Positions 50,433-60,315 of a DNA stretch of 64,000 nt are shown here, piece after piece (the first letter of the stretch is position 1; every line of letters starts with the position of its first letter). Source of the DNA: Intrasporangium flavum (lineage in GTDB: Bacteria; Actinomycetota; Actinomycetes; Actinomycetales; Dermatophilaceae); assembly GCF_001956915.1 (NCBI RefSeq), contig NZ_MLJO01000013.1:1-64000 (forward strand), in the 5' to 3' direction. The notes below the pieces were generated by a model. That model searched no databases. It saw nothing but the letters and a program-made list of their open reading frames with translations, and had not been told where the DNA came from. Made by a program: the position numbers and the translations under genes.

Positions 50433-51557
50433 TCAGGAGATGGCGTCGACGGCCGTCTTGACCTTGGTCGCGACGTCGGTCGGCAGGGGCGCGTAGCCCT
50501 TGGTCTCGAGGTCCTTCTGGACCTCGTCGGAGGCGAACGTCTTGAGGAAGGCCTTGACCTTCTTGCCCGTCTCGGCGTCGGCGTACTTCGAGCAGACGAC
50601 CTCGTAGGTGACGAGGACGATCGGGTAGGCCCCGGCCTCCTTCGTCGCGTAGTCGATCTTGAGCGCGAGGTTGTTGCCGGTGCCGGTCTGCTTCGCCGTG
50701 GCGATCGTCTTGCCGGCAGACTCGGCGGTCAGCTCGACGGGGCCGGAGCCGGTGTCGATCTGCGCCATCGGCAGCTGGTTCTGCTGGGCGTAGGACAGCT
50801 CGACGTAGGTGATGCCGCCGTCCTGGCCCTTCGTCGCGGTGGCGACACCGGCCGACTTCTCCTTGCCCTCGCCCTTGCCGGTCCACTTCTTGCCCGGGTC
50901 GTAGCTCCAGGCCTCGGGTGCGGCGGCCTTGAGGTACTTGGTGAAGTTCTCGGTCGTGCCCGACTCGTCGGAGCGGAAGTAGACCTTGATCGGCGTCGAC
51001 GGGAGCGTGACGCCCTTGTTGAGCGCGGCGATGGCCGGGTCGTTCCACGCCGTGATCTTGCCGTCGAAGATCTTCGCGGCGACGTCGGCGTTGAGAACGA
51101 GCTTGTCGACGCCCTTGACGTTGTAGGCGATCGCGATGGGGCCGGTGACCATGGGCAGGTTCCAGGCCTCGGAGCCGCAGGCCTGCTTGGCCGCGTCGGA
51201 CTCGATGACGCCGTCCTTCGGCTCGGTCTTGAGCGCCGAGTCGGAGCCGGCGAAGTCGACCTGCTTGGCGATGAACTGCTTGATGCCGGCACCCGAGCCC
51301 GTGGGCTGGTAGTCGATGTTGGCGTCGGCGCAGGCGCTCTGGTAGGCCTTGATCGCCTCGTCGATGGCGTTCTTCTGGGCCGAGGAGCCCTCTGCCTTGA
51401 GGTCGCCGCTGAAGCAGTCGCCGGCGGCGGTCGAGCCGCCCGCAGCGGTGGAGCCGGCGCCGGGAGCGGCACCGTTGTTCTCGGACGCGCAGGCCGAGAG
51501 CGCAAGGGCCCCGGACAGGGCGATGGCGCCGAGGGCGCTGGTACGCGAAACAGACAC
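50433..51557 (-). CDS. pstS: Phosphate-binding lipoprotein
   Basis: A 374-aa outer-face lipoprotein. From GTG 51557 the signal peptide ends in lipobox LSAC (Cys 23), then a Gly/Ala/Ser linker. The mature fold shows AEGSSAQKNAIDEAIKAYQ, YQPTGSGAGIKQF (phosphate-binding Ser/Gly loop), FAGSDSALKTEP and VYFRSDESGTTENFTKYL, the four phosphate-contact regions of PstS. The longer open frame to 51632 would put a 25-residue tail before the signal peptide and is rejected. First gene of pstSCAB, under a PHO box. Confidence 0.95.
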   Translation of the reverse strand: MSVSRTSALGAIALSGALALSACASENNGAAPGAGSTAAGGSTAAGDCFSGDLKAEGSSAQKNAIDEAIKAYQSACADANIDYQPTGSGAGIKQFIAKQVDFAGSDSALKTEPKDGVIESDAAKQACGSEAWNLPMVTGPIAIAYNVKGVDKLVLNADVAAKIFDGKITAWNDPAIAALNKGVTLPSTPIKVYFRSDESGTTENFTKYLKAAAPEAWSYDPGKKWTGKGEGKEKSAGVATATKGQDGGITYVELSYAQQNQLPMAQIDTGSGPVELTAESAGKTIATAKQTGTGNNLALKIDYATKEAGAYPIVLVTYEVVCSKYADAETGKKVKAFLKTFASDEVQKDLETKGYAPLPTDVATKVKTAVDAIS

Positions 51558-51640
51558 GAGTGTGTTCCCTCTCGATGGGACGGTCCTGGTGGCCGGGCGG
51601 GCGCTGCCGTCCGACGGTGAATGACGTTTCATCCACCGCG

Positions 51641-51694
51641 AAGGTAGGGCTGCAGGGTGTCCGTTCCCCCACGTCCGGTTAACTCCGGGTGAAC
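51641..51694 (-). promoter_or_regulatory. PHO box and promoter of pstS
   Basis: On the minus strand GTTCACC (51694-51688) and GTTAACC (51683-51677) start 11 bp apart, matching the actinobacterial PhoP direct-repeat consensus GTTCACC. A -10-like TACCTT lies at 51646-51641. Induction at low phosphate follows from knowledge of this box; the TSS was not determined. Confidence 0.7.
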
Positions 51695-51840
51695 GAGGAG
51701 CGACGTCTTGGGGTCGGCGCTCGGCTCGGGATGCGCGGGGGTGCGCACGCGCCGACGATGGAGGGTTCGGGCGGGCGCGCAGGCGCGAGCACGGGGGATG
51801 CGGCGCGGTCCGCAGGGGCGGCGGGTGCAGCCGGTCGGCC

Positions 51841-52791
51841 TCAGGTGTCGATGCGCTCGACGTCCACGACGCGCGCGTCCGCGCCGGCGCCGGCGACGTG
51901 GCACACGAGCACCTCGCCCTTGTGCATCGCCTTGGCGCCGGCCTCGGCGAGGTGCTCGCGCATGAGGTCGGCGTCGGGGCTCGTCGCGTCGACGGCCTCG
52001 GTGAGCCGCGCGATGAGGGTCGGCAGCACGGGGCCGTGGCTGCACAGCGCGGCCGGCCGGGCCTTGCGCAGCAGCTTGTCCAGCTGGCGGCAGGCCCCGG
52101 ACGGGTCGGCCTCGAAGCCTTCCTCGGAGAGCGAGTCGCGGGTGCGCAGCCTGACGCCGGCCCGCGTCGCGTACGGCTCGACGGTCTCGACGCAGCGGGT
52201 GCTCGACGAGCTGACGACGCGGCGCACCCCGAAGGCTCCCAGCACCGCGGCGACGTCGACGGCCTGGGCGCGGCCGACGGCGTCGAGCGGGCGCTCGCGG
52301 TCGTCGGCGCTCCACCGGCTTCGGGGCCGGGCCTTGGTGTGGCGCACGAGAGCCAGCGGCCACGTCGCGAGCTGCTCGGCCCGGTCGAGGCGCACGAGGG
52401 CGAGCAGCTGGTCGCGGTCGCGGGCGTAGTCGAGCCGGCCGTGCGCCGTGCGCACGTCGACCCAGGCCACCTCGTCGATCTCGTGGAGCAGGCTCCCGTC
52501 GCCGCCGATCACCTCGGCTGCCCAGTAGTGCACCTGCTTGGTCGCGGGCCCGCCGGTGGCGTCGAGCACCGCGTACTCGGCCGGCGGCAGCGAGGGTCCG
52601 AGCCGCACCACGAGCCCGGTCTCCTCGAACGTCTCGCGCACGGCGGCCACGCACGGGTGCTCGCCCGGGTCGAGCTTGCCCTTGGCCCAGCTCCAGTCGT
52701 CGTACTTGGGCCGGTGCACGAGCGCGACCTCGACCCCCTCGTCGGTGCGGCGCCACGGCAGGGTGCCGGCGGCGGGGATCACGGAGGCCAC
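51841..52791 (-). CDS. mutT1: Nudix hydrolase fused to a histidine phosphatase (MutT1-like)
   Basis: 316 aa in two parts. Residues 1-135 are a Nudix domain with an intact Nudix box (G-x5-E-x7-REUxEExGL, seen as GKLDPGEHPCVAAVRETFEE). Residues 145-310 are a histidine-phosphatase domain with catalytic ALVRHTKAR and a second His in LCSHGPVLP. In mycobacterial MutT1 this pairing hydrolyses 8-oxo-(d)GTP stepwise and also diadenosine polyphosphates. It precedes the pst promoter region and follows ppk1, as in other actinobacteria. Confidence 0.9.
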   Translation of the reverse strand: MASVIPAAGTLPWRRTDEGVEVALVHRPKYDDWSWAKGKLDPGEHPCVAAVRETFEETGLVVRLGPSLPPAEYAVLDATGGPATKQVHYWAAEVIGGDGSLLHEIDEVAWVDVRTAHGRLDYARDRDQLLALVRLDRAEQLATWPLALVRHTKARPRSRWSADDRERPLDAVGRAQAVDVAAVLGAFGVRRVVSSSSTRCVETVEPYATRAGVRLRTRDSLSEEGFEADPSGACRQLDKLLRKARPAALCSHGPVLPTLIARLTEAVDATSPDADLMREHLAEAGAKAMHKGEVLVCHVAGAGADARVVDVERIDT

Positions 52792-52855
52792 CCGCGTCAG
52801 CCTGCCAGACGCGTCGGGCCCACGGGGGCAGGCACGGGAGACTCCCGCGGTGGCG

Positions 52856-55213
52856 TCAGCGTCGCCGGGCCTTGCGGCGACGCTTGTCGTGCCGCTCGAT
52901 GAGCGTGGCCTGGAGGTCGTCGAGGGGCTCGCCGTCCTCGTTCTGGTGGTAGCGCACCCACCGGCCGTCGGAGCCGAGGTCCCAGCGCGAGGTCGAGTCG
53001 GCGAACGCGAGGTCGATGAGGTCGGCGAGCTCGAGCACGTGGCCCGGGTCGGTGATGCGCACGAGGGCCTCGACGCGTCGGTCGAGGTTGCGGTGCATCA
53101 TGTCGGCGCTGCCGATGTACACCTGCGGGTCGCCGCCGTGGTCGAACCAGAAGACCCGCGAGTGCTCGAGGAAGCGGCCGAGGATGGAGCGCACCCGGAT
53201 CGTCTCCGAGAGCCCCTCGACGCCGGGGCGCAGGGCACAGATGCCGCGGACCCACACGTCGACGCGGACCCCGGCCATGCTGGCCCGGTAGAGGGCGTCG
53301 ATGACGGCCTCGTCGACCATGGCGTTCGCCTTGATGACGATGCGCCCCCGGCCGTCCCCGCCGCGAGAGCGGTGGATCTCGATCTCCTGCTCGATGAGGT
53401 CGACGAGCCCGGAGCGCGCCGTGCGGGGCGCGACGAGGAGGCGCTTGAACTTGCTGCGCGGGGCGAACCCGGAGAGGAGGTTGAAGAGGCGCGAGAGGTC
53501 CTCGCCGACCTGCGGGTCGGTGGTGAAGAGGCCGAAGTCCTCGTAGACGCGGGCCGTCTTCGGGTTGTAGTTGCCGGTGCCGATGTGGCAGTAGCGCACG
53601 AGGCCGTCGGACTCCTGACGCACGACGAGGCACAGCTTGGCGTGGGTCTTGAGGCCGACGACGCCGTAGACGACGTGGACGCCCGCCTCCTCCAGCTTGC
53701 GGGCCCAGCTGATGTTGTTGACCTCGTCGAAGCGGGCCTTGATCTCGACGACGGCGAGCACCTGCTTGCCGGCCTCGGCGGCGTCGATGAGGGCGTCGAT
53801 GATGGGGGAGTCGCCGGAGGTGCGGTAGAGCGTCTGCTTGATCGCGAGGACCTTCGGGTCGTTCGCGGCCTGCTCGATGAAGGCCTGCACCGACGTCGAG
53901 AACGAGTGGTACGGGTGCTGGACGAGCACGTCCTTCTGGCGCACGGCCGCGAGCAGGTCGATGGCCTTGGCGCTCTCGGTCGGGGCGAAGTCGGGGTGCG
54001 TGCGCGGGAAGAACTTCGGGAACTCGAGGTCGCTGCGGTCGACGTCGGCGATGGTGAACAGGCCGCGCAGGTCGAGCGGGGTGGGCAGCCGGTAGATCTC
54101 GCGGTCGCTGATCTGCAGCTCGCGGCTGAGCATGTCGAGGACCTTGGGGTCGATCTCGTCCTCGACCTCGAGGCGGATCGGCGGGCCGAACCGGCGGCGC
54201 GTCAGCTCCTTCTCGAGCGCGGTGAGGAGGTTCTCGGCGTCGTCCTCCTCGACCTCGAGGTCCTCGTTGCGGGTGACGCGGAAGGAGAAGTGCTCCTGCA
54301 CGAGCATCCCGGGGAAGAGCTGGTCGAGGTGGCTGGCGATGACGTCCTCGAGCGGCACGAACCGCTTGCGCTCGACCTCGGAGTCGATGTCCTCCTCGAC
54401 GAGGATGAAGCGCGGCAGGCTCGGCGGCACCTTGACGCGGGCGAAGTGCTCGGAGCCGGTCTTCGGGTTCTGCAGCAGCACCGCGAGGTTGAGCGACAGC
54501 CCCGAGATGTAGGGAAACGGGTGCGCGGGGTCGACGGCGAGCGGCGTCAGCACCGGGAAGACGCGGTCGGCGAAGAAGAAGTGCAGCGGCTCGCGCTCCT
54601 CGTCGTCGAGCTCGTCCCAGCGAACGATGGTGATGCCCTGCTCCTCGAGCTCGGGGCGCACCTCGTGCTGGAAGACGGCCGCGTGCTGGAGCATCAGCTC
54701 GTGGGCCAGGCGCGCGATGCGCTCGATGAGCTCGCGCGGCTCGATGCCGGCGGCGGTGCGCACGGCGAGGCCGGTGGCGATGCGGCGCTTGAGCCCGGCG
54801 ACGCGCACCATGAAGTACTCGTCGAGGTTGTTGGCGAAGATCGCCAGGAAGCGGGTGCGCTCGAGCAGCGGCACGGCCGGGTCCATCGCCAGCTGGAGCA
54901 CGCGCTCGTTGAACTGCAGCCACGACAGCTCGCGCTCGAGGTACCGGTCGGCGGGCAGCTCGTCCTGGGCCTCGTCGGGCGCGGCGCCGCCGACGAAGCG
55001 GCCGTTGGCGGCGCGCGTCGGGATGCGTCGGGCGTGGACGGTGCTCGTGAAGGAGCTGACCTCGGCGCCCTCGACGAGGGCCTCCTGCCCCTCGCGGCCG
55101 GCCTCCGGGGCCCGGTCACGGCCCTGCTCACGGTCCTGCTCACGGTCCTGGTCGTGGCCGTGCTCGCGGTCCTGCTCGGCGACGTCGGTCGGGGTGAGGC
55201 TGCCGGTGCTCAT
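52856..55213 (-). CDS. ppk1: Polyphosphate kinase 1
   Basis: 785 aa, makes polyphosphate from ATP reversibly. After a charged N-terminal tail (about 35 residues, DREQ/DREH repeats) and a variable region come the four PPK1 domains: [15 protein letters not shown] (N), [18 protein letters not shown] (head), [18 protein letters not shown] with the phospho-His, and [10 protein letters not shown] with the second catalytic His. A GTTCACC half-site is found on the minus strand at 55252-55246, 33 bp upstream of the start, which may tie it to PhoP. The start at 55213 is chosen over an earlier ATG at 55240. Confidence 0.95.
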   Translation of the reverse strand: MSTGSLTPTDVAEQDREHGHDQDREQDREQGRDRAPEAGREGQEALVEGAEVSSFTSTVHARRIPTRAANGRFVGGAAPDEAQDELPADRYLERELSWLQFNERVLQLAMDPAVPLLERTRFLAIFANNLDEYFMVRVAGLKRRIATGLAVRTAAGIEPRELIERIARLAHELMLQHAAVFQHEVRPELEEQGITIVRWDELDDEEREPLHFFFADRVFPVLTPLAVDPAHPFPYISGLSLNLAVLLQNPKTGSEHFARVKVPPSLPRFILVEEDIDSEVERKRFVPLEDVIASHLDQLFPGMLVQEHFSFRVTRNEDLEVEEDDAENLLTALEKELTRRRFGPPIRLEVEDEIDPKVLDMLSRELQISDREIYRLPTPLDLRGLFTIADVDRSDLEFPKFFPRTHPDFAPTESAKAIDLLAAVRQKDVLVQHPYHSFSTSVQAFIEQAANDPKVLAIKQTLYRTSGDSPIIDALIDAAEAGKQVLAVVEIKARFDEVNNISWARKLEEAGVHVVYGVVGLKTHAKLCLVVRQESDGLVRYCHIGTGNYNPKTARVYEDFGLFTTDPQVGEDLSRLFNLLSGFAPRSKFKRLLVAPRTARSGLVDLIEQEIEIHRSRGGDGRGRIVIKANAMVDEAVIDALYRASMAGVRVDVWVRGICALRPGVEGLSETIRVRSILGRFLEHSRVFWFDHGGDPQVYIGSADMMHRNLDRRVEALVRITDPGHVLELADLIDLAFADSTSRWDLGSDGRWVRYHQNEDGEPLDDLQATLIERHDKRRRKARRR

Positions 55214-55327
55214 GCGCTCATCGTGGCACCGTTCGGCCACGCCGGGGTGAACTCGTCCCAGCCGCCGGGCACCTCACACGTGCCGGCCGCGCGAACCCCA
55301 CCCGCCCCGCGGAGGCGACCGGACGCG

Positions 55328-56269
55328 TCAGGGCCGCGCGAACTGGCGGTGCACCTCGACGTCCTCGAAGCCGAGGCCCCGGTAGGTGCGCACCGCCGCC
55401 GTGTTCTCCTCGTCGACGTAGAGCACGACGCGTGCCAGGCCGAGCGAGCGCAGGTGGTCCAGCCCCAGCACGGTGACGGCCCGGCCCAGGCCCTCTCCCT
55501 GGTGCTCGGGGGACACCGCGACGACGTACACCTCGCCGACGTCGCCCTCCGGCGGGTCGACCTTCGTCCAGTGCGAGGCGACGAGCCGGGCGGGGTCATC
55601 GGCCCGGACCACGAGCAGCAGGCCGTCCGGGTCCCACCACGGCTCGGCCGTGCGCTGGTCGAGGTCGGCGCGCGTCAGCGACCCCTGCTCCGGGTGGTGG
55701 GCGAAGGCCGAGGCGTTGAGGGCCAGCCAGGCGTCCTCGTCGCGCCCGGGCTCGAAGCGTCGCACGGCGTACCGCTCGGGGACGACCGCCGCGGGCCACC
55801 CCGGGCCGTCGACGAGCGAGCGACCCATGACGTGCAGGGAGCGGACCGGGCGCAGGCCGTTCGCGGCCGCGAACGCAGCAGCGCCCTCGCCGGCGGGGCC
55901 CGACGCGTGGCTCCACACCCGCGCGTCCGGCGGGAGAGCCTCGAGCAGCCAGGTGCCGACGCCGGTGCGCCGCGCCGACGGGGCGACGACGAGCTCGGCC
56001 GACGGCGGCTCGCCCGGCGCGCCGTCGCGCACCTGTGCGTAGCCGACGACGCGTCCGCCGGAGCGGGCCACGACGTGCCGCGCGCCCTCGCTCGAGGCCG
56101 CGCGCAGCGCGAGCTGGAACTGCTCGGACAGCGGCGACGAGCCGTCCGCGTCGGCGGCCTCGGAGGCCACCGCGAGCGACTCGGCGACGTCCACGGCCGA
56201 CAGGGGGCTCGACGCGTCGTGGACCGTCACGTCGAGGTCGGTCGGGTCCGGGGCGGTCGGGTCCGTCAT
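55328..56269 (-). CDS. mshD: Mycothiol synthase
   Basis: 313 aa with two GNAT acetyltransferase halves. The N-half shows VVAPSARRTGVGTWLLEAL, an acetyl-CoA loop variant. The C-half has VYVVAVSPEHQGEGLGRAVTV (active acetyl-CoA site) and LYVDEENTAAVRTYRGLGFE. It acetylates Cys-GlcN-Ins in the last step of mycothiol synthesis, a thiol made only by actinobacteria, which supports the host assignment. ATG 56269 fits a good N-terminus; the longer open frame upstream overlaps the divergent nucleotidase gene. Confidence 0.93.
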   Translation of the reverse strand: MTDPTAPDPTDLDVTVHDASSPLSAVDVAESLAVASEAADADGSSPLSEQFQLALRAASSEGARHVVARSGGRVVGYAQVRDGAPGEPPSAELVVAPSARRTGVGTWLLEALPPDARVWSHASGPAGEGAAAFAAANGLRPVRSLHVMGRSLVDGPGWPAAVVPERYAVRRFEPGRDEDAWLALNASAFAHHPEQGSLTRADLDQRTAEPWWDPDGLLLVVRADDPARLVASHWTKVDPPEGDVGEVYVVAVSPEHQGEGLGRAVTVLGLDHLRSLGLARVVLYVDEENTAAVRTYRGLGFEDVEVHRQFARP

Positions 56270-56432
56270 GGCGCCGATTCCACCACACACCGGACCCCCC
56301 GACCGCGGGGCCGGGGACGAAAGCCGCAGTTGACAAAGCGATGCGCGCCAAGCGCCCCGACGGTCGCTGCCGCGCACTACAGTCCGTCGCGTGCCCCCGG
56401 CACGCAACGTCACTGCCAGACAAGGGGAGATC

Positions 56433-58226
56433 ATGTCCCGTTCCACCCGCCGTATCGCCGGCGTGGGCATCGCAGGCATCTGCGCGGCCGCGCTCGCGGC
56501 ACCGGCCCTCGCGGCCCCGTCCGCCGCGGCGCCCGACGCTCCGGGCAAGACCCAGTTCAAGATCCAGATCCTGTCGTTCAACGACTTCCACGGCAACCTG
56601 GAGCCGCCGAGCGGTTCCAGCGGCCGTATCCAGACCGGTCCCGCGTCGACGCAGACCACCGACGTCGGGGGCGTCGAGTACCTCGCGGCGCACCTCAAGG
56701 CGGCCCGTGTCGGTCACGACAAGACCGTCACCGTGGCGGCCGGCGACATGGTCGGGGCCTCCCCGCTGCTGTCCGCGGCCTTCCACGACGAGCCCACCGT
56801 CGAGGCGCTCAACAGCCTCGGCCTCGAGGCCACGTCCGTCGGCAACCACGAGTTCGACGAGGGCTACAAGGAGCTGCAGCGCCTGCAGAACGGCGGCTGC
56901 ATCGACGACGGCGACGGCGCCAACAACCAGAACTCCTGCCCCGCCGGCACGTTCACCGGTGCGAAGTTCCAGTACCTCGCGGCCAACGTCGTCGAGAAGG
57001 CCACCGGCAAGACGATCCTGCCGCCCTACTGGGTCAAGAACTTCAACGGCGCCAAGATCGGCTTCATCGGCATGACCCTCAAGGACACGCCGACCATCGT
57101 CACCGCCTCGGGTGTCGCGGGCCTGCAGTTCAACGACGAGGTCGAGACCGCCAACGCGCTCGTGCCCGTGCTCAAGGCCCAGGGCGTCAACGCCATCGTC
57201 GTGCTCGTCCACCAGGGCGGCACCCCGCCGGCCAACACGCCCTACGACTACACGTGCAAGGGCGGCGGCACGCTGTCGGCCGACTCGCCGATCATCCCGA
57301 TCGTCAAGAACCTCGACCCGGCGATCGACATGGTCATCTCGGGCCACACGCACCAGCCGTACGTGTGCGCGATCCCGGACTCCAACGGCGTCCCGCGCCT
57401 CGTCACCTCGGCCTCTTCGTTCGGCCGTCTGTACAACGACACCGAGGTCACCTACGACCGTCGCACGTCCGACATCGTCCGTCCGACCGAGGCCGACTCC
57501 GTCAACAACCTCGTGACGCGCACCATCGCCCCGGACACCGCCCAGACGGCGCTCATCGCCAAGTACAAGGACCTCGTCAAGGCGATCGCGAGCAAGATCA
57601 TCGGCACGATCTCGACCGACATCGTGCGCACGCAGAGCGCCGCCGGTGAGTCCCCGCTCGGTGACCTCATCGCCGACGCCCAGCTGGCCGACACCTCGGT
57701 CGTCCCGAGCGGCCAGACGGCGCCGGTCGTCGCCTTCATGAACCCGGGCGGCATCCGCACCGACCTCACCTACGCCAGCTCGAAGTATGGCGAGGCCCCC
57801 GGGGCCATCACCTACGAGGAGGCGTTCAACGTCCAGCCGTTCAACAACTACCTCGTGTCGATGAACCTCACCGGCCAGCAGATCTATGACGTCCTCAACC
57901 AGCAGCGCACCGGCAAGAACGCCGGCAGCGCCGCGAAGATGCTGCAGGTCAACAAGGGCTTCACCTACACGTGGAGCACCGCGACCCAGCAGGTCGTCGA
58001 CGGCACGGTGGCGATCAACGGCACGCCGGTCAGCAAGACGGCGTCCTACCGCATCGTCACGAACAACTTCCTGTCCGACGGCGGCGACAACTTCCCCGCC
58101 TTCCAGGGCGGTACGGCCAAGTACTTCGGTGGGCTCGACATCGACGCCTTCGCGAACTACCTGTCCAAGCCGGAGAACGCCAACTACGCGCCCGCCCCGG
58201 CGACGCGCATCAGCGTGGTTCCCTGA
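56433..58226 (+). CDS. Secreted bifunctional metallophosphatase / 5'-nucleotidase
   Basis: 597 aa. A Sec signal peptide (cleavage near PALAA-PS) leads to the metallophosphatase domain: SFNDFHGNLEPP, AAGDMVGASPLLSA, VGNHEFDEG and ISGHTHQPY bind two metals. The C-terminal 5'-nucleotidase domain (from about 375) has GDLIADAQLAD, FMNPGGIRTDL and TYEEAFNVQPFNNYLV. It should release phosphate from external nucleotides, feeding the nearby phosphate transporters. No sorting signal or lipobox, so it is probably released. ATG 56433 follows AAGGGGAGA. Confidence 0.93.
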   Translation: MSRSTRRIAGVGIAGICAAALAAPALAAPSAAAPDAPGKTQFKIQILSFNDFHGNLEPPSGSSGRIQTGPASTQTTDVGGVEYLAAHLKAARVGHDKTVTVAAGDMVGASPLLSAAFHDEPTVEALNSLGLEATSVGNHEFDEGYKELQRLQNGGCIDDGDGANNQNSCPAGTFTGAKFQYLAANVVEKATGKTILPPYWVKNFNGAKIGFIGMTLKDTPTIVTASGVAGLQFNDEVETANALVPVLKAQGVNAIVVLVHQGGTPPANTPYDYTCKGGGTLSADSPIIPIVKNLDPAIDMVISGHTHQPYVCAIPDSNGVPRLVTSASSFGRLYNDTEVTYDRRTSDIVRPTEADSVNNLVTRTIAPDTAQTALIAKYKDLVKAIASKIIGTISTDIVRTQSAAGESPLGDLIADAQLADTSVVPSGQTAPVVAFMNPGGIRTDLTYASSKYGEAPGAITYEEAFNVQPFNNYLVSMNLTGQQIYDVLNQQRTGKNAGSAAKMLQVNKGFTYTWSTATQQVVDGTVAINGTPVSKTASYRIVTNNFLSDGGDNFPAFQGGTAKYFGGLDIDAFANYLSKPENANYAPAPATRISVVP

Positions 58227-58252
58227 CGGCGGCGACGCCTGCGACGCACGAC

Positions 58253-58290
58253 GCGTGGCCCGGACTCCCCAGCGGGGGTCCGGGCCACGC
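58253..58290. terminator. Terminator between the nucleotidase gene and glnR
   Basis: GCGTGGCCCGGAC pairs with GTCCGGGCCACGC around a G/C-rich inner stem and AGC loop. It lies between convergent genes, 27 bp after the nucleotidase stop. Confidence 0.8.
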
Positions 58291-58305
58291 CCGTTCCCGG
58301 ACGCC

Positions 58306-58992
58306 TCACGCGGTGGCGTCGGCGCGGTCGGGCACGAGGCGGTAGCCCACGTTGCGCACCGTGCCGATGAGGGCCTCGTGGTCGGGGCCGAGCTTGGCGC
58401 GCAGCCGGCGCACGTGCACGTCGACGGTGCGGGTGCCGCCGTAGTAGTCGTAGCCCCAGACCTCCTGGAGCAGCTGGGCGCGGGTGAAGACGCGTCCGGG
58501 GTGCTGCGCGAGGTACTTGAGCAGCTCGAACTCCTTGTACGTGAGGTCGAGCGGCTGGCCGCGGAACCGGGCCGAGTAGCTCGCCTCGTCGATGACGAGC
58601 TCGCCCGAGGTGATCGGCAGGTCGAGGTCGGCGTCGTCCTCCTGGCCCTTGGTCATCGCGAGGCGCAGGCGCGCGTCGACCTCGGCGGGGCCGGCGGAGT
58701 CGAGGATCACGTCGTCGAGGCCCCACTCGGCCGTGAGACCAGCAAGGCCGCCCTCGGTGAGGACGGCCAGGAGCGGGGTGCCGATGCCGGTGGTACGGAG
58801 CACCCGGCACAGCGACCGGGCACTGGCCAGCTCCCGTCGCGCATCGACGAGCACGACGTCGCAGTCCGGCGCGTCGACGAGGGCCGTGGCCTCGGCGGGC
58901 AGGATGCGGACCGTGTGGCTGAGCAGCCCGAGCGCGGGCAGCACCTCGGCGCTCGGAGCGAGCGCGTTGGTGAGCAGCAGCAGGCGGGCCAT
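58306..58992 (-). CDS. glnR: GlnR-type orphan OmpR-family regulator
   Basis: 228 aa. The N-terminal receiver ([33 protein letters not shown]) lacks the normal acidic pocket of a phosphorylated receiver, as in GlnR, which works as a dimer independent of a kinase. The winged helix is almost identical to the GlnR consensus: [40 protein letters not shown] and [11 protein letters not shown]. GlnR controls nitrogen genes in actinomycetes and cross-talks with PhoP, which fits its place next to the phosphate region. No kinase gene is adjacent. Confidence 0.9.
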   Translation of the reverse strand: MARLLLLTNALAPSAEVLPALGLLSHTVRILPAEATALVDAPDCDVVLVDARRELASARSLCRVLRTTGIGTPLLAVLTEGGLAGLTAEWGLDDVILDSAGPAEVDARLRLAMTKGQEDDADLDLPITSGELVIDEASYSARFRGQPLDLTYKEFELLKYLAQHPGRVFTRAQLLQEVWGYDYYGGTRTVDVHVRRLRAKLGPDHEALIGTVRNVGYRLVPDRADATA

Positions 58993-59058
58993 CTCATGCA
59001 GGATAGGCGAGACTGGTCGGGCCCGGACCGAACGGCATGAACGATGAGACGGAGTCCG

Positions 59059-59385
59059 ATGACCTCGAGCCAGACCTCCCCGGCAGCCACCGACGCCCCC
59101 GTGGCCGCAGGCACCGTCGGCGCTCCCGCGCCCGCGGCGGCCCCGGCGTCCGGCGTCACGGTGCGCTACTGGGCGGCGGCGCGCGCTGCGGCCGGCACCG
59201 ACTCCGACGTCCAGCCCGGCGACACCGTGGGATCGGTCGTCGACGCCGCGGTGGCGGCGCACCCCGGGCTCGAGCGCGTCGCCCGCGTCGCCACGTTCCT
59301 GCTCGACGGGCGCAAGGTCGGCCGCGAGACGTCGGTCCCGGCCGGCGCGACGGTCGAGGTCCTGCCGCCGTTCGCCGGCGGGTGA
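59059..59385 (+). CDS. MoaD/ThiS family sulfur carrier protein
   Basis: 108 aa. A ubiquitin-like fold ends in the required Gly-Gly ([10 protein letters not shown]), which is thiocarboxylated by a MoeB/ThiF-type enzyme. It carries sulfur for molybdopterin or another pathway. An Ala/Pro-rich stretch of about 35 residues precedes the core ([12 protein letters not shown]), longer than usual. ATG 59059 is taken because GACGGAG precedes it. It is divergent from glnR and ends 6 bp before the next gene. Confidence 0.88.
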   Translation: MTSSQTSPAATDAPVAAGTVGAPAPAAAPASGVTVRYWAAARAAAGTDSDVQPGDTVGSVVDAAVAAHPGLERVARVATFLLDGRKVGRETSVPAGATVEVLPPFAGG

Positions 59386-59391
59386 TGCACA

Positions 59392-60237
59392 ATGGCCCCC
59401 GTGCCCGACGACCCCACGGCGGCCCAGCCGGCCGACGGACCCGCCCCCGCTGACCCCGGCGGCCGGCCCGAGGGCACGCTCCACGTGCCGATCTCGCCGG
59501 TCGGGGCCGACCGCGTCCGGTGGGTCGCCATCGGGGTGACGCTCGTCGGGGCGCTCGCGCTGCTCCCCGCGTTCGCCTCGGGCTACGGGGCGACCCTCGC
59601 CCTCACGCTCGTACTCGCCCTCGTCACCGCCTGGGGCTGGCCGGTGCTCTCGGGCTCGGCGACCCCCGACGCCACCTCGGTCGTCCTCGCCCTCTCGGCC
59701 GTCGCCGTGGTGCTGAGCGCCGTGCGCGACGACCTGCGCTGGGTCGCCGCCGCCGTCGCGTTCGGCATCCTCCTGTCGTTCTCGGCCCAGCTGCTGCGGC
59801 GCACGGGCCGCGAGGGTCTCGTGCTGACCCTCCTGTCCTCGTTCGGCGGCCTGGCCGTCATCGCCTCCGGCACCACGGCCGTCGTCGCGGCCGACACCGG
59901 TCGGGGTCGCGCCGTCGCCGTGGTGGCGATGGCCGCGGTGGCCGCGGCCCTGCTCGCCGACGCCGTCGCCGCCGTGCGGGTGGCCGCCCCGGCCCTCGGG
60001 CTCGTGGCGCTCGTGGCCGCCTCGGTCGTCGCGATGCTCGTGTCGACGCGCGTCGACGAGGTCGGGCTCGCCGGCGCGTTCGGCATCGGCGCGGCCGTCG
60101 GCACGGTGTCGTGGTCCTTCCGCCGCGTGCTCGCGCTCGAGCCGGCGATGATGACGCTGCGCGGCCAGGTGGGTGCCGGCGCCGGGTCGGTCCTGGCCGT
60201 CGGCGCGGTCGTGCACCTCTTCGCCGTCTTCTCCTGA
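59392..60237 (+). CDS. Polytopic membrane protein of unknown function
   Basis: 281 aa with six to eight hydrophobic segments ([56 protein letters not shown]) and short loops after a Pro/Asp-rich cytoplasmic N-terminus. No catalytic motif. It follows the MoaD gene closely and probably shares its transcript. A second possible start is GTG 59401. No family recognised. Confidence 0.7.
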   Translation: MAPVPDDPTAAQPADGPAPADPGGRPEGTLHVPISPVGADRVRWVAIGVTLVGALALLPAFASGYGATLALTLVLALVTAWGWPVLSGSATPDATSVVLALSAVAVVLSAVRDDLRWVAAAVAFGILLSFSAQLLRRTGREGLVLTLLSSFGGLAVIASGTTAVVAADTGRGRAVAVVAMAAVAAALLADAVAAVRVAAPALGLVALVAASVVAMLVSTRVDEVGLAGAFGIGAAVGTVSWSFRRVLALEPAMMTLRGQVGAGAGSVLAVGAVVHLFAVFS

Positions 60238-60248
60238 CCCGCCCTACA

Positions 60249-60302
60249 CCGTCGAGAGGTCACGTTCGGTCGGCTCCCGACCGTCGAGAGGCCACGATCG
60301 GT
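60249..60302. repeat. Two 22-bp intergenic direct repeats
   Basis: Copies at 60249-60270 and 60281-60302 match at 20 of 22 positions, 32 bp apart, between convergent genes. They may be a dispersed repeat family or protein-binding site. Confidence 0.6.
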
Positions 60303-60315
60303 TCCTGCGACGTGG

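Noticed and set aside
56330-56335. TTGACA before the nucleotidase gene as a -35 box
   Set aside because: No -10-like hexamer at 16-19 bp spacing; TACAGT lies much too far downstream.
52538-57649. A very long plus-strand open frame (about 1,700 codons) across ppk1, mshD and part of the nucleotidase gene
   Set aside because: It is the antisense of three recognised genes, has Asp/Glu/Val/Gly-rich repetitive composition typical of high-GC shadow frames, and lacks any domain.
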